Source: Curtobacterium sp. L6-1
GTDB lineage: Bacteria > Actinomycetota > Actinomycetes > Actinomycetales > Microbacteriaceae
Direction: 5' to 3'
DNA: 64,000 nt
NCBI RefSeq assembly: GCF_018885305.1
Contig: NZ_CP076544.1
Location: 1,116,001-1,180,000 of the forward strand
Position numbers and translations under genes: made by a program. Positions 24,036-34,760 of the stretch are shown here, one piece after another (the first letter of the stretch is position 1; every line of letters begins with the position of its first letter). The notes under the pieces are model-generated. The model did not search any database. It saw only the letters and a program-made list of their open reading frames with translations, and had not been told where the DNA came from.

Positions 24036-26390
24036 TCAGCCCGCGCTGACCCGGTACACGTCGTAGACGGCGTCGATCCGGCGGACGGCGTTGAGCACGC
24101 GGTCGAGGTGGGTCGTGTCGCCCATCTCGAACACGAACCGTGACAGCGCCAGACGGTCGGACGACGTGGACACCGTGGCGGACAGGATGTTCACGTGGTG
24201 GTCGGTCAGCACGCGGGTCACGTCGCTCAGCAGCCCGGACCGGTCGAGTGCCTCGATCTGGATCTGCACGAGGAACACCGACTTTGACGACGGGGCCCAC
24301 TCGACCTCGATCATCCGGTCGGGCTCGTTCATGAGCGACTTGACGTTCGTGCACGACGCCTGGTGCACCGAGACGCCCTGACCGCGCGTGATGAACCCCA
24401 CGATCTGGTCACCGGGGACCGGTGTGCAGCACTTCGCGAGCTTGACCAGGATGTCCGGTGCACCGCGCACGAGCACGCCGCTGTCGCTGTTCCGGAGCTG
24501 CCGACTCGTGACGTGCCGCGGGAACGAGAGCTCCGGCTCGTCGGTCTCGGTCTCCGTCTGGATGCTGCCGAGTGCCTTCTCGATGACCGACTGACTGGAC
24601 ACGTGGCCCTCGCCGACGGCCGCGTAGAGCGCCGACACGTCGTCGTACCGCATCGCCGACGCGACCTCGGAGATGGTGTCCTGGCTCATGATGCGCTGCA
24701 GCGGGAGGTTCTGCTTCCGCATCGCCCGCGCGATCGCGTCGCGGCCCTGCTCGATCGCTTCTTCGCGGCGTTCCTTGGTGAACCACTGCTTGATCTTGTT
24801 CCGCGCACGGGGGCTGCGGACGAAGGTCAGCCAGTCCTGGCTCGGCCCGGAGTCGGGGTTCTTCGACGTGAAGATCTCCACGACGTCACCGCTCGACAGC
24901 TGGCTCTCGAGGGGCACCAGCCGACCGTTGACCTTCGCCCCCATGGTGCGGTGGCCGATCTCGGTGTGCACCGCGTAGGCGAAGTCGACCGGGGTCGCGC
25001 CGGCGGGCAGCCCGATGACCTTGCCCTGCGGGGTGAAGACGTACGTCTCCTTGGCACCGATCTCGTACCGCAGCGAGTCGAGGAACTCGGCCGGGTCGCT
25101 CGTCTCCGCCTGCCAGTCGGTGATGTGCGCCAGCCACGCCATGTCCTGGTCGGACTGCGTGGAGGTCTCGGCGTCACGACCGGTGACGCGCTGCTTGTAC
25201 TTCCAGTGCGCGGCGACACCGAACTCGGCACGCTGGTGCATCTCGTGCGTGCGGATCTGGATCTCGACCGCACGGCCCTGGGGACCGAGGACCGAGGTGT
25301 GCAGCGACTGGTACAGGTTGAACTTCGGCGTCGCGATGTAGTCCTTGAAGCGACCGGGCAGCGGCGTCCACCGGGCGTGCACGGCGCCGAGCATGGCGTA
25401 GCAGTCGCGGACGGTCGGCACGAGGACACGGATGCCGACCAGGTCGTAGATCTCGTCGAACTCACGCCCGCGGACGATCATCTTCTGGTAGATCGAGTAG
25501 TACTGCTTCGGACGCCCCATCACGTCGCCGCGGATCTTCGCCGCCTTGAGGTCCTTCTTCAGCGTGCCGGTCACGTTCTGCACGAACTGCTCGCGCTTCG
25601 GCTGCCGTTCCTTGACCAGACTGTCGATCTCGACGTAGAGCTTCGGGTGCAACACCGCGAACGAGAGGTCCTCGAGCTCCAGCTTGATCATCTGGATGCC
25701 GAGCCGGTGCGCGAGCGGCGCGTAGATCTCGAGCGTCTCCTTCGCCTTGCGCGTGGCAGAGGCGGACTCGACGAAGCCCCACGTGCGGGCGTTGTGCAGG
25801 CGGTCGGCAAGCTTGATCACCAGGACGCGGATGTCCTTCGACATCGCGATGACCATCTTGCGGACGGTCTCGGCCTGGGCGCTGTCGCCGTACTTGACCT
25901 TGTCGAGCTTCGTGACGCCGTCGACGAGCATCGCGATCTCGTCACCGAAGTCCTCGCGCAGCTGGTCGAGCTGGTAGTCGGTGTCCTCGACCGTGTCGTG
26001 CAGCAGCGCAGCGGCGATGGTGATCGTCCCGATGCCCAGGTCGGCGAGGATCTGCGCGACCGCGACCGGGTGCGTGATGTACGGCTCGCCGGACTTGCGC
26101 TTCTGCCCGTCGTGCGCGCGCTCGGCGACCGAGTAGGCGCGCTCGATGAGCGTCGTGTCCGCCTTCGGGTGGTGCGAGCGCACCGTGCGGATCAGGGTGT
26201 CGACGGCGCCGGCGGGCTGAGCGCGGGAGAACAGCCGCGGCAGCAACGACCGGAGGGACCCCAGGTTGCCGGTGGTGGTGGAGCCCAGCGGCGGACTCGA
26301 CGGCCGCGGTGACGACCCGGGCAGCGATCCCTCTCCGGGACGGGAGGCAGCGCCGGCGTCCGGCTGCGAGGACTCACGCGTGTCGGTCAT
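24036..26390 (-). CDS. rel: bifunctional (p)ppGpp synthetase/hydrolase
   Basis: This 784-residue long Rel protein makes and degrades the stringent-response alarmone. Order: disordered N terminus (1-55), HD hydrolase domain with HDTVEDT (131-137), synthetase domain (RFKDYIATPKFNLYQSLHTSV block), TGS (YVFTPQGKVIGLPAGATPVDFAY), a Cys-rich zinc-finger/CC region with KCCTPVPGD, and a C-terminal ACT domain (about 710-784). GGAGG lies 7 bases before ATG 26390. It is the last gene of the secDF-linked block. Confidence 0.96.
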   Translation of the reverse strand: MTDTRESSQPDAGAASRPGEGSLPGSSPRPSSPPLGSTTTGNLGSLRSLLPRLFSRAQPAGAVDTLIRTVRSHHPKADTTLIERAYSVAERAHDGQKRKSGEPYITHPVAVAQILADLGIGTITIAAALLHDTVEDTDYQLDQLREDFGDEIAMLVDGVTKLDKVKYGDSAQAETVRKMVIAMSKDIRVLVIKLADRLHNARTWGFVESASATRKAKETLEIYAPLAHRLGIQMIKLELEDLSFAVLHPKLYVEIDSLVKERQPKREQFVQNVTGTLKKDLKAAKIRGDVMGRPKQYYSIYQKMIVRGREFDEIYDLVGIRVLVPTVRDCYAMLGAVHARWTPLPGRFKDYIATPKFNLYQSLHTSVLGPQGRAVEIQIRTHEMHQRAEFGVAAHWKYKQRVTGRDAETSTQSDQDMAWLAHITDWQAETSDPAEFLDSLRYEIGAKETYVFTPQGKVIGLPAGATPVDFAYAVHTEIGHRTMGAKVNGRLVPLESQLSSGDVVEIFTSKNPDSGPSQDWLTFVRSPRARNKIKQWFTKERREEAIEQGRDAIARAMRKQNLPLQRIMSQDTISEVASAMRYDDVSALYAAVGEGHVSSQSVIEKALGSIQTETETDEPELSFPRHVTSRQLRNSDSGVLVRGAPDILVKLAKCCTPVPGDQIVGFITRGQGVSVHQASCTNVKSLMNEPDRMIEVEWAPSSKSVFLVQIQIEALDRSGLLSDVTRVLTDHHVNILSATVSTSSDRLALSRFVFEMGDTTHLDRVLNAVRRIDAVYDVYRVSAG

Positions 26391-26435
26391 GCTGCGCCTC
26401 CCGGGACTCGATCCGACAACACTACGCGCGTCGCG

Positions 26436-26795
26436 TCAGTGCTCGTGACCACGTTCGCCGTCAGCGGCGGAGGCGGCTCCCCCGCGGACGACGGGCTCGC
26501 CGCCCTGCTCCCAGGCGACCATGCCGCCCGCGAGGCTGACGGCGGGGACGCCCGCACGCTCGAGCGCCGCGACGACCTGCGCGGAGCGGTAGCCGCTGTG
26601 GCAGACGACGACGGCGGGGTGCTCGTCGTCGGACGGCACCTCCGACCAACGTTCCTGCAGCTCCGACATCGGCAGGAGCGTGGCCTGCGGGGCGTGGACG
26701 TCGTCCCACTCCGCCTGCTCGCGCACGTCGATGAGCGGTGCACCGTCGGCGACGCGACGGAGGACCTCGGCGAGGTCGACCTCGACGGCGCCCAT
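26436..26795 (-). CDS. single-domain rhodanese
   Basis: This 119-residue sulfurtransferase-like protein has the active-site loop CHSGYRS (Cys near residue 67), the LIDVREQAEWDDVH start motif and a SLAGGMVAWEQGG end block. It would move sulfane sulfur between thiol carriers; the acceptor is unknown. Its ATG overlaps the secF stop as TGATG, so it is co-transcribed with secF. In many actinobacteria apt sits in this position between secF and rel; here apt is at 37459-38001. Confidence 0.85.
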   Translation of the reverse strand: MGAVEVDLAEVLRRVADGAPLIDVREQAEWDDVHAPQATLLPMSELQERWSEVPSDDEHPAVVVCHSGYRSAQVVAALERAGVPAVSLAGGMVAWEQGGEPVVRGGAASAADGERGHEH

Positions 26796-27790
26796 CAGAC
26801 GTCCGCCCCGGCCTCGACCGGACGCTTCGCCGCGGACTGCGTCTTCTTGGCGTCGGACGCCACGATCTTGGGCTCCTTCTCGCGGAGGTGCGCGTACATC
26901 GGCGATGCCAGGAAGATCGTCGAGTAGGTGCCGACGATGATGCCGATGAACAGCGCGAGCGAGATGTCGCGCAGCGTGCCGGCGCCGAGCACGTACGACC
27001 CGATGAAGAGGATCGCGGCGACCGGGAGCAGCGCCACGATGGACGTGTTGATCGAGCGCACGAGGGTCTGGTTCACCGCGAGGTTCACCGACTGCTTGAA
27101 CGTGCGGATCGACTCGATGCTCGTGTTCTCGCGCACCTTGTCGAACACCACGACGGTGTCGTACAGCGAGTAGCCGAGGATCGTCAGGAACCCGATGACC
27201 GCTGCCGGCGTGACCTCGAGGCCGACGATGCCGTACACACCCGCGGTGATGAGGAGGTCGTGGATGAGGGCGGTCATGGCGGCGAGCGACATCTTCCACG
27301 TCCGGAAGTACAGCGCCATGAAGACGGCCGCCAGGGCCAGGAAGATCACGAGACCGCGGATGGCCTGCGCGAGCACGTCGGCACCCCAGGTCGCTCCGAT
27401 GAACGTCGCGGCGACCTTCTCGTCCGGCACCTGGTAGGCGTCGGCGAGTTCCGAGGCGATCTCGTCGGTCTGGGCGTTCGTCAGCTGCCCGGTCTGCACG
27501 CGGATGCCGTGCTGGCCGAGCTGCGAGACGCGCGGGATGACGTCGGGGACGACGCGCTCGACCGTCTCGGTCGCGAGGTTCTGGTCCGTCGACTTCGCGT
27601 CGGAGATCGTGAACTCCGAACCACCGGTGAACTCGATGCCGAGCTGGTACCCGCCGCGGAGCCACGGGATCGCCAGCGAGAGCACGATGCACACGATCGC
27701 GATGATGTACCAGGTCTTCCGACGCCCGACGATGTCGTACGACCGCTTGCCCGTGTAGAGGTCACTGCCGAACTGGCTGAAGCTCGCCAT
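26795..27790 (-). CDS. secF: protein translocase subunit SecF
   Basis: This 331-residue partner of SecD pulls preproteins out of the SecYEG channel using the proton gradient. It has six membrane helices, the periplasmic P4-like domain (about 45-150, GGSEFTIS) and conserved blocks LTILGYSLYDTVVVFDKVRE and NQTLVRSINTS. It is translationally coupled to secD upstream (1-base overlap) and to the rhodanese gene downstream. Confidence 0.95.
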   Translation of the reverse strand: MASFSQFGSDLYTGKRSYDIVGRRKTWYIIAIVCIVLSLAIPWLRGGYQLGIEFTGGSEFTISDAKSTDQNLATETVERVVPDVIPRVSQLGQHGIRVQTGQLTNAQTDEIASELADAYQVPDEKVAATFIGATWGADVLAQAIRGLVIFLALAAVFMALYFRTWKMSLAAMTALIHDLLITAGVYGIVGLEVTPAAVIGFLTILGYSLYDTVVVFDKVRENTSIESIRTFKQSVNLAVNQTLVRSINTSIVALLPVAAILFIGSYVLGAGTLRDISLALFIGIIVGTYSTIFLASPMYAHLREKEPKIVASDAKKTQSAAKRPVEAGADV

Positions 27791-29544
27791 CAGCTGTCCT
27801 TCCCGTTGCCGGTGCCGTTGCCCGTGCCGTTGTCGGAGCCGGCGGCCTTGCGCTCGGCGATGGTCTGGCGACGCGCGGCCTCACGAGCGCTGCGCTGGCG
27901 CTTGCCGTCCACGATCGGCGCACGGAACTGCGCGCGACCGCGGTACACCGCGCCGAGGGCGGCCGGGTCGAGCCCGCTGAACTTGTGGCCCTCGCCGAAG
28001 AACCGGGTGCGGGCGATGAGCTGCATCATCGGGTGGGTGAAGAGCGCCACCACGATGACGTCGATCAGGGTGGTCAGGAGCAGCGTGAACGCGAAGCCCT
28101 TGACGTCGCTGACCGCGAGGACGTAGAGCGTGACCGCCGCGAGGAAGTTCACCGAGTCCGACGCGAGGATCGTGCGGAGGGCTCGCTTCCATCCGGTCTC
28201 GACCGCGCTCTCGAGGGCACGACCGTCGCGGAGCTCGTCTCGGATGCGTTCGAAGTACACGATGAACGAGTCCGCCGTGATGCCGATCGCCACGATCAGA
28301 CCCGCCACACCCGCGAGGGACAGGCGGTAGTCGACGCGCCAGGACATGATCGCGATGACCAGGTACGTCAGCGCCGCGGCCACCCCGAGGGACAGGACCG
28401 TGACGAAGGCCAGCGAGCGGTACTGGATGACCGAGTAGATGACGACCAGGATCAGACCGATCAGACCGGCGACGAGACCGCCGACGAGCTGCGCGGTGCC
28501 GAGCGTCGACGAGATGACCTCGTTCGACTGCACCTGGAAGTTGATCGGCAGGGCGCCGTACTTGAGCTGGTCGGCGAGCGTCTTGGACGAGTCCGCGGTG
28601 AAGGCACCGGTGATCTGCGCCTTGCCGTTGGTGATGGCCGAGTTCGTCGTCGGGGCGGTGATGACCGTGCCGTCGAGGACGATCGCGAACTGGTTCTGCG
28701 GCTGGGCCAGCTTGACCAGGCGGTTCGTGACGGTCGCGAAGTCCTTCGTGCCGGCGCCGTTGAAGGTCAGGTTGACGGCCCACTCGCCGGTGGTCGTGCC
28801 CTGGGACGTGGCGGCGAGGCCCGACGTGGCGTTGCTGATGTCCGCACCGGACACCTCGACGGGGCCGAGGATGTACTTGGCCGTGCCGTCGGAGTCACAC
28901 GTGACGAGCGGCTCGTTGTCCGGTGCCGACGTGACGTCGTCCGGGGCCGAGCACTTGTAGTTCGTGTAGAGGTCCTGCAGCTTGGGCGTCGCCCAGGCGA
29001 GGTCGCTGCCGTTCGTCGGCTTCGCGCTCGGGGTCGCCTGCAGCGAGGCGGGCGGCGAGTACGGCGTCGGCGACGCGGACGGCGAACCGGAGTCGCCGAC
29101 GGCGCTGTCCGAGGCGGCCTCGGTGTAGAGCACCGGGCGGAAGGTCAGCTTCGCGGCTGCCTCGATGCGCTGGATCGTCTGCTGGTCGGGCTTGCCGGGG
29201 ATCGAGACGACGATGTTGTTGGCGCCCTGGGTGTTGATCTCGGACTCCGAGACACCGGTGGCGTCGATGCGCTGGCGGATGATGTTCACCGCCTGCTGCA
29301 GCTGCTGCGAGGTGACGGCGGAGCCCTCGGTGCTCTGCGCCGCGAGCGTGATCTGCGTCCCGCCCTGCAGGTCGAGTGCCAGCTCCGGCACCCAACTCGC
29401 CCCGTCGTACCACTTGTCGGAGGCGTCCTTCGACGTGCTCGCGAGGATCGACGCGGCGGTGTTCAGCCCCGCGAGGATCGCCATGATGATCACCAACCAG
29501 GTGAGCGAGCGAAGCGCCTTCTTGACGGGTGTCGATCGTGCCAC
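27790..29544 (-). CDS. secD: protein translocase subunit SecD
   Basis: This 584-residue SecD has an N-terminal helix (LTWLVIIMAILAGLNTAASIL), a large extracytoplasmic region with the LDLQGGTQI motif, a Ser/Pro-rich insertion (about residues 155-185) typical of actinobacteria, and a C-terminal cluster of five helices with the GVAGLIVAIGITADSFIVYF block. The start codon is GTG. It forms a complex with SecF and YajC in the cytoplasmic membrane. Confidence 0.95.
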   Translation of the reverse strand: MARSTPVKKALRSLTWLVIIMAILAGLNTAASILASTSKDASDKWYDGASWVPELALDLQGGTQITLAAQSTEGSAVTSQQLQQAVNIIRQRIDATGVSESEINTQGANNIVVSIPGKPDQQTIQRIEAAAKLTFRPVLYTEAASDSAVGDSGSPSASPTPYSPPASLQATPSAKPTNGSDLAWATPKLQDLYTNYKCSAPDDVTSAPDNEPLVTCDSDGTAKYILGPVEVSGADISNATSGLAATSQGTTTGEWAVNLTFNGAGTKDFATVTNRLVKLAQPQNQFAIVLDGTVITAPTTNSAITNGKAQITGAFTADSSKTLADQLKYGALPINFQVQSNEVISSTLGTAQLVGGLVAGLIGLILVVIYSVIQYRSLAFVTVLSLGVAAALTYLVIAIMSWRVDYRLSLAGVAGLIVAIGITADSFIVYFERIRDELRDGRALESAVETGWKRALRTILASDSVNFLAAVTLYVLAVSDVKGFAFTLLLTTLIDVIVVALFTHPMMQLIARTRFFGEGHKFSGLDPAALGAVYRGRAQFRAPIVDGKRQRSAREAARRQTIAERKAAGSDNGTGNGTGNGKDS

Positions 29545-29637
29545 CGGTCGTCTCGTCTTTCTGTCGTGAGCCCCGCGCGTCGTAACGCACGGGGCCCATG
29601 GTGTCGCGCCTCCGGGCGGTCCCGGCGGCGTCGTCGG

Positions 29638-30018
29638 TCAGTCTTCGGTCTTGCGCTTCGTCGTGTCGACGTCCTCGACCCGCTCGCCGTAGATCGGCTC
29701 GCCGTTGAGCTCCGTGACGTGCTCCGTCTCGGGCTCGGTCGTGGTGTCGACGGCGTCCGGGGTCTCCTCCGGGACGACGCGGGACAGGGTCTGGCGGTGC
29801 ACCGTGATCACGGTGCCGGGTGCGACCTCGACGTCTGCGGTGACCTTCTCGTCGTCGACCGACACGAGCGTGCCGTAGAGGCCGAAGGAGAGCATGACGC
29901 GGGCACCGGGCACCATCTGGCTGGCGGTCTCCGACTGCTGCTTCTTGCGCTTGCGGCTGCTGTAGAACATGAAGGCCGCGAACGCCACGATGATGATGAT
30001 GAGGAAGTACTGGTCCAT
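29638..30018 (-). CDS. yajC: preprotein translocase subunit YajC
   Basis: This 126-residue protein has one N-terminal helix (YFLIIIIVAFAAFMFYSS), a basic KKQQ stretch and the beta-rich YajC domain (MVPGARVMLSFGLYGTLVSV). An acidic, Thr/Glu-rich tail follows. GGAGGG precedes ATG 30018. It lies between ruvB and secD in the conserved order. Confidence 0.92.
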   Translation of the reverse strand: MDQYFLIIIIVAFAAFMFYSSRKRKKQQSETASQMVPGARVMLSFGLYGTLVSVDDEKVTADVEVAPGTVITVHRQTLSRVVPEETPDAVDTTTEPETEHVTELNGEPIYGERVEDVDTTKRKTED

Positions 30019-30085
30019 GGGGACCCTCCGGTCGGTCGAGCGGTTTCGGGCGCGAGCAGTCTAGAGCACGCAGATGTGCGGTACT

Positions 30086-31123
30086 TCACGCTCCGTCGGC
30101 GTCGAACAACCCCGGCTGCGCGGCGGCCTGTCCGGGCGTGAGCCCGAAGTGGTGCCAGGCACGCGGCGTCGCGATCCGGCCCCGCGGGGTCCGCGTCACC
30201 AGCCCGATGCGGACGAGGAACGGTTCCACGACCGACTCGATCGTCTCGGACTCCTCGCCGACCGACACCGCGAGGGTGTTCAGCCCCACCGGGCCGCCGT
30301 CGAAACGGGTCAGCATCGTCTCGAGCACGGCGCGGTCGAGTCGGTCGAGGCCGTACTCGTCGACCTCGTAGAGCTCGAGCGCGCCCTGCACCGCGGCCAT
30401 GCCGTCCGTCGTGCCGTGGACCAGGGCGTAGTCCCGCACCCGGCGGAGCAGACGGTTCGCGATGCGGGGCGTGCCACGGGACCGGCCCGCGATCTCCCGC
30501 AGCGCGTACCGGTCGAAGTCGAGCTCGAGCAGGTGCGCGGCGCGGATGAGGACCTGCTCGAGTTCGTCCCGCTCGTAGAACTCGAGGTGGGCGGTGAACC
30601 CGAAGCGGTCGCGGAGCGGGTTCGGCAGGAGCCCGGCGCGCGTGGTGGCACCGACGAGGGTGAACGGCGCGAGGTCGAGCGGGATGCTCGTCGCGCCGGC
30701 GCCCTTGCCGACCATGACGTCGATCCGGAAGTCCTCCATCGCCAGGTAGAGCATCTCCTCGGCCGAGCGCGCCATGCGGTGGATCTCGTCGATGAAGAGG
30801 ACCTCGCCGGGCATGAGCGACGAGAGCACGGCGGCCAGGTCGCCCGCGTGCTGGATCGCCGGCCCGCTCGACATGCGCAGGGGCCGGTTCGACTCGTGCG
30901 CGACGATCATCGCGAGCGTGGTCTTGCCGAGCCCGGGCGGACCGGCCATCAGGATGTGGTCGGGTGTGCGGTCCTGCATGGCCGCGGCCTTGAGGAGCAG
31001 GTCGAGCTGCCCGCGGACCTTGCGCTGTCCGACGAACTCGTCGAGCGACTTCGGTCGGAGCGCGCCCTCGAAGGCGAGCTCCTCGGGCGACTGGGCGTCG
31101 GCGGCGGTGATCCCGCCGCTCAT
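30086..31123 (-). CDS. ruvB: Holliday junction branch-migration helicase RuvB
   Basis: This 345-residue AAA+ motor drives branch migration with RuvA. Walker [10 protein letters not shown] is at 61-69, Walker B FIDEIHRM near 110, the sensor segment GATTRAGLL follows, and the C-terminal winged helix ends with RTPRGR. It overlaps ruvA by ATGA (31120-31123). Confidence 0.97.
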   Translation of the reverse strand: MSGGITAADAQSPEELAFEGALRPKSLDEFVGQRKVRGQLDLLLKAAAMQDRTPDHILMAGPPGLGKTTLAMIVAHESNRPLRMSSGPAIQHAGDLAAVLSSLMPGEVLFIDEIHRMARSAEEMLYLAMEDFRIDVMVGKGAGATSIPLDLAPFTLVGATTRAGLLPNPLRDRFGFTAHLEFYERDELEQVLIRAAHLLELDFDRYALREIAGRSRGTPRIANRLLRRVRDYALVHGTTDGMAAVQGALELYEVDEYGLDRLDRAVLETMLTRFDGGPVGLNTLAVSVGEESETIESVVEPFLVRIGLVTRTPRGRIATPRAWHHFGLTPGQAAAQPGLFDADGA

Positions 31124-31740
31124 CGGCCGGCCCCGGCGGGTCGGAGCGTGCCGAGGGCGGCGCGGAGGAGCGCCTGCGTGCCCATCTGCTCGACACCCGG
31201 CTCGTTCGCGACGGCGTCGTCGACGGCCGACCGGGCGGCGTCCTCGCGCCAGCCGAGGCCGACGAGTGCGATGACGACGTCTTCGGACGCCGGGTGCGCG
31301 ACGCCGGACGGTGCCGCGCCGCCGGCAGCGGGCGCCTCGAACGCGGCGAGCTTGCCGGCGAGGGCGACGATGATGAGCTTCGCGGTCTTCGGGCCGATGC
31401 CGGAGACCTTGCGGAAGGCGGCGTCGTCGTCGTTCGCCACGGCATTCGCGACCTGCGCCGCCGACATCTGCCCGAGGACGCCGAGCGCGGACTTCGGCCC
31501 GACGCCGGAGACGCTCCGCAGCAGGTCGAAGACGCGCAACGCGTCCGTGGACTCGAAGCCGAACAGCTCGAACGCGTCGTCACGGACGATCAGCGCCGTG
31601 CGGACGAACACCTCGGACCCGTGCCGCATCGTCAGGGCGTGGGCCGGGGTCACGGTGACGGCGTAGCCGACTCCCCCGACCTCCACCACGGCGGTCGACC
31701 CGGCGACGTCGATGCAGGTGCCCCGGAGACTCGCGATCAT
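31120..31740 (-). CDS. ruvA: Holliday junction DNA-binding subunit RuvA
   Basis: This 206-residue protein has the N-terminal OB domain (MIASLRGT start), paired helix-hairpin-helix motifs ([13 protein letters not shown] and [13 protein letters not shown]) and a C-terminal domain that contacts RuvB. The linker is Ala/Pro-rich. It overlaps ruvC and ruvB by ATGA on both sides. Confidence 0.96.
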   Translation of the reverse strand: MIASLRGTCIDVAGSTAVVEVGGVGYAVTVTPAHALTMRHGSEVFVRTALIVRDDAFELFGFESTDALRVFDLLRSVSGVGPKSALGVLGQMSAAQVANAVANDDDAAFRKVSGIGPKTAKLIIVALAGKLAAFEAPAAGGAAPSGVAHPASEDVVIALVGLGWREDAARSAVDDAVANEPGVEQMGTQALLRAALGTLRPAGAGR

Positions 31741-32369
31741 GCCCCGAGCCTAGGGCGGACCGCGGACGTCCTCGCTCCGCCGCTCCGCGCGAGCGGGGAG
31801 GACGCGGTCCGGCCCGCCGCTCCGGCCTGCGCGTCACGCCAGGCACGCTGTGCCGGGGTGAGGGTCTGCGGGCCGGTGCTGACGGCGTCGGGCGAGCCGA
31901 GCCTCCAGGCGTGGCAGACGGCCAGGGCGAGCGCGTCCGCGGCGTCGGCCGGCTTCGGGGCCTCGGCCAGGCCGAGGACCCGCGCCACCATCGCCTGGAC
32001 CTGCCGCTTGTCCGCGTTGCCGTACCCGGTGATGGCGGCCTTGACCTCGGACGGGGTGTGCAGTCCGACCGGCAGCCCGCGCGCCGCGGCGGCGTGCAGC
32101 GCCAGCCCGGACGCCTGGGCGGTGCCCATCACGGTGCGGACGTTCGCCTGCGCGAACACCCGCTCGACCGCGACGGCGTCGGGACGGTGCGCGTCGATCT
32201 GCTCGGCGATGCCCTCGGCGATCGCCAGCAGGCGCAGCTCGAGCGCCATGTCGGCCGGGGTGCGGACGACCGTCACGTGCACGAGGCGGGCGCGGCGGTC
32301 GGGCGTGACCTCGACCACGCCGACGCCGCACCGGGTGAGCCCGGGGTCCACCCCGAGCACGCGGAGCAC
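31737..32369 (-). CDS. ruvC: Holliday junction resolvase RuvC
   Basis: This 210-residue RNase H-fold nuclease cuts Holliday junctions. Catalytic acidic residues sit in [10 protein letters not shown] (Asp7), VAVERVF (Glu near 70) and the [14 protein letters not shown] block. GAGGAG lies 5 bases before GTG 32369, setting the start. The C-terminal ~45 residues are a low-complexity Ala/Arg tail. It overlaps ruvA by ATGA and follows yebC by two bases. Confidence 0.95.
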   Translation of the reverse strand: MLRVLGVDPGLTRCGVGVVEVTPDRRARLVHVTVVRTPADMALELRLLAIAEGIAEQIDAHRPDAVAVERVFAQANVRTVMGTAQASGLALHAAAARGLPVGLHTPSEVKAAITGYGNADKRQVQAMVARVLGLAEAPKPADAADALALAVCHAWRLGSPDAVSTGPQTLTPAQRAWRDAQAGAAGRTASSPLARSGGARTSAVRPRLGA

Positions 32370-32371
32370 GT

Positions 32372-33139
32372 CTACTCCTCGTCGTCCTCGTCGAGCTCGG
32401 CCTGCACGTCCGCCGGCACGTCGAAGTTGGCGTAGACGTTCTGCACGTCGTCGCTGTCCTCGAGCGCGTCGATGAGCTTGAACACCTTGCGGGCGGTGTC
32501 GGCGTCGACCTCCACCTTGAGGTTCGGCACGAACTCGGCGTCGGCCGAGTCGTAGTCGATCCCGGCGTCCTGCAGCGCGGTGCGTGCGCCGACGAGGTCG
32601 GAGGCCTCGGTGATGACCTCGAAGCCGCCGCCCTGGTCGATGACGTCCTCGACGCCGGCGTCGAGCACGGCCGTCATGACGTCGTCCTCGCTGAGGCCGT
32701 CGGTCTTCGTGACCGAGATGACGCCCTTGCGGTTGAAGTTGTAGGCGACGCTGCCCGGGTCGGCCATGGTGCCGCCGTTGCGGGACATCGCCGTCCGGAC
32801 CTCGGCCGCCGCACGGTTCTTGTTGTCCGTGAGGCACTCGATGAGCAGCGCGACGCCGTTCGGGCCGTAGCCCTCGTACATGATCGTCGTGTACTCGATC
32901 GACTCACCGGTCAGGCCGGCACCGCGCTTGACGGCGCGGTCGATGTTGTCGTTCGGCACCGAGGTCTTCTTGGCCTTCTGGACCGCGTCGACGAGCGTCG
33001 GGTTGCCCGACATGTCGGCGCCGCCCATCTTCGCCGCGACCTCGATGTTCTTGATGAGCTTGGCGAACGACTTCGCACGGCGCTGGTCGATGACCGCCTT
33101 CTTGTGCTTGGTCGTTGCCCACTTGGAATGCCCGGACAC
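32372..33139 (-). CDS. YebC/PmpR-family protein
   Basis: This 255-residue protein has the conserved [14 protein letters not shown] start and the [18 protein letters not shown] block of the YebC/TACO1 family. Members act as transcription regulators or as translation factors that relieve ribosome stalling at proline runs. An acidic tail (ELDEDDEE) ends it. GTG 33139 follows AAGGAG. It is upstream of ruvCAB as in most actinobacteria. Confidence 0.94.
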   Translation of the reverse strand: MSGHSKWATTKHKKAVIDQRRAKSFAKLIKNIEVAAKMGGADMSGNPTLVDAVQKAKKTSVPNDNIDRAVKRGAGLTGESIEYTTIMYEGYGPNGVALLIECLTDNKNRAAAEVRTAMSRNGGTMADPGSVAYNFNRKGVISVTKTDGLSEDDVMTAVLDAGVEDVIDQGGGFEVITEASDLVGARTALQDAGIDYDSADAEFVPNLKVEVDADTARKVFKLIDALEDSDDVQNVYANFDVPADVQAELDEDDEE

Positions 33140-33241
33140 GGTTCTCCTTGCGTCGTGCGGAAGATCTCCAGCAGCTTACCGGCCCGGGAGGCGCGGTGCG
33201 GCCCCGGCGCGCTGCACCGGCGCGTGGGGCCCACGGGAGCG

Positions 33242-33841
33242 TCAGGCGGACCGGACGACGTCGAGGAAGCGCCGGTGGAACCGGTCCTCTCCGGCGACCT
33301 CCGGGTGGAAGGCGCTCGCGATCACGTTGCCCTGCTGCACCGCGACGACCTGTCCGTCCGGCAGGGCACCGAGGACGTGCACGTCGTCGCCGTGCTGCTC
33401 GACGACCGGTGCCCGGATGAAGACCGCGTGCACGGGGTCCCCACCGAGGTCGGGCATCGGGATGTCGATCTCGAACGAGTCGTTCTGGTTGCCGAACGCG
33501 TTGCGGCGGACCGTCGTGTCGAGCACGTCGAGCGTGTGCTGCCCGGCGATGCCGTCGGTGATCCGCGCGCTGAGCATGATCATGCCGGCGCAGGTGCCGT
33601 ACGTCGGCAGCCCAGCACGGATGGCGGCGGTCAGCGGGTCCGCGACCCCGAACGCCCGGGACAGCTTGTCCATCACGCTCGACTCGCCCCCGGGGATCAC
33701 GACACCGTCGAGGGTGTCGATCTCCTCCGGGCGACGGAGCGGCACCACGTCGGCGCCGAGTTCCGTCAGCGAGGCGATGTGCTCGCGGAAGTCACCCTGC
33801 AGCGCGAGGACGCCGATCCGCGGTGCGGCCCTACCAGCCAC
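33242..33841 (-). CDS. pdxT: pyridoxal 5'-phosphate synthase glutaminase subunit
   Basis: This 199-residue class I glutaminase feeds ammonia to PdxS. The triad is visible: the nucleophile Cys in [10 protein letters not shown], and His/Glu in AFHPEV. The N-terminal [14 protein letters not shown] and VIPGGESS blocks are canonical. The only suitable start is GTG 33841, which overlaps the end of pdxS by 11 bases. Confidence 0.94.
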   Translation of the reverse strand: MAGRAAPRIGVLALQGDFREHIASLTELGADVVPLRRPEEIDTLDGVVIPGGESSVMDKLSRAFGVADPLTAAIRAGLPTYGTCAGMIMLSARITDGIAGQHTLDVLDTTVRRNAFGNQNDSFEIDIPMPDLGGDPVHAVFIRAPVVEQHGDDVHVLGALPDGQVVAVQQGNVIASAFHPEVAGEDRFHRRFLDVVRSA

Positions 33842-34748
33842 GCTCGGCGAGGCGGTGCGGCGCCGGGACGTCGGCGACGTTGATGCCGACCATCGCTTCG
33901 CCCAGGCCACGCGAGACCTCGGCGATGACCTTGGGGTCGTCGTGGAAGGTGACGGCCTTGACGATGGCGGCGGCGCGCTTCGCCGGGTCACCCGACTTGA
34001 AGATGCCGGAGCCGACGAAGACGCCGTCGGCGCCGAGCTGCATCATCATCGCGGCATCGGCCGGGGTGGCGACACCACCGGCGGTGAAGAGCACCACCGG
34101 GAGCTTGCCGGTCTGCGCGACCTCCTTGACGACGTCGTACGGGGCCTGCAGTTCCTTGGCGGCGACGTAGAGCTCGTCTTCCTTGAGGTTGCGCAACGCG
34201 GCGATCTCCTTCGAGATCGTGCGGATGTGGCGCGTCGCCTCGGACACGTCACCCGTGCCGGCCTCGCCCTTGGAGCGGATCATGGCCGCGCCCTCGGTGA
34301 TGCGACGGAGGGCTTCGCCGAGGTTCGTCGCACCGCAGACGAAGGGCGTCGTGAAGCCCCACTTGTCGATGTGGTTGACGTAGTCGGCCGGCGAGAGGAC
34401 CTCGGACTCGTCGATGTAGTCGACGCCGAGCTCCTGCAGCACCTGCGCCTCGACGAAGTGGCCGATGCGGGCCTTCGCCATGACCGGGATCGACACCGCG
34501 GCGATGATCTCCTCGATCATCGACGGGTCCGACATGCGGGCGACGCCGCCCTGTGCACGGATGTCGGCGGGCACACGCTCGAGTGCCATGACGGCGGTCG
34601 CGCCGGCTTCCTCGGCGATGCGGGCCTGGTCGGCGTCGATCACGTCCATGATGACGCCGCCCTTGAGCATCTCCGCGAGACCGCGCTTGACGCGCGAGGA
34701 CCCGGTGGTCGAGGTGGCGGTGACGGTGCTGGGGGTGCTGTCGCTCAT
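33831..34748 (-). CDS. pdxS: pyridoxal 5'-phosphate synthase lyase subunit
   Basis: This 305-residue beta/alpha barrel makes PLP from ribose-5-phosphate, glyceraldehyde-3-phosphate and ammonia. Conserved blocks include the lysine-bearing [26 protein letters not shown], the lysine in [15 protein letters not shown] and [11 protein letters not shown]. Upstream (minus strand) is TAGACT, then GGGGGG, before ATG 34748. It forms the heteromeric PdxST complex with the next gene. Confidence 0.97.
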   Translation of the reverse strand: MSDSTPSTVTATSTTGSSRVKRGLAEMLKGGVIMDVIDADQARIAEEAGATAVMALERVPADIRAQGGVARMSDPSMIEEIIAAVSIPVMAKARIGHFVEAQVLQELGVDYIDESEVLSPADYVNHIDKWGFTTPFVCGATNLGEALRRITEGAAMIRSKGEAGTGDVSEATRHIRTISKEIAALRNLKEDELYVAAKELQAPYDVVKEVAQTGKLPVVLFTAGGVATPADAAMMMQLGADGVFVGSGIFKSGDPAKRAAAIVKAVTFHDDPKVIAEVSRGLGEAMVGINVADVPAPHRLAERGW

Positions 34749-34760
34749 GATCCCCCCAGT

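Noticed and set aside
24033..24051. Hairpin GGTCAG-CCCGCG-CTGACC at the end of rel
   Set aside because: A 6-bp stem overlapping the stop codon, without a U-tract; too weak to call a terminator.
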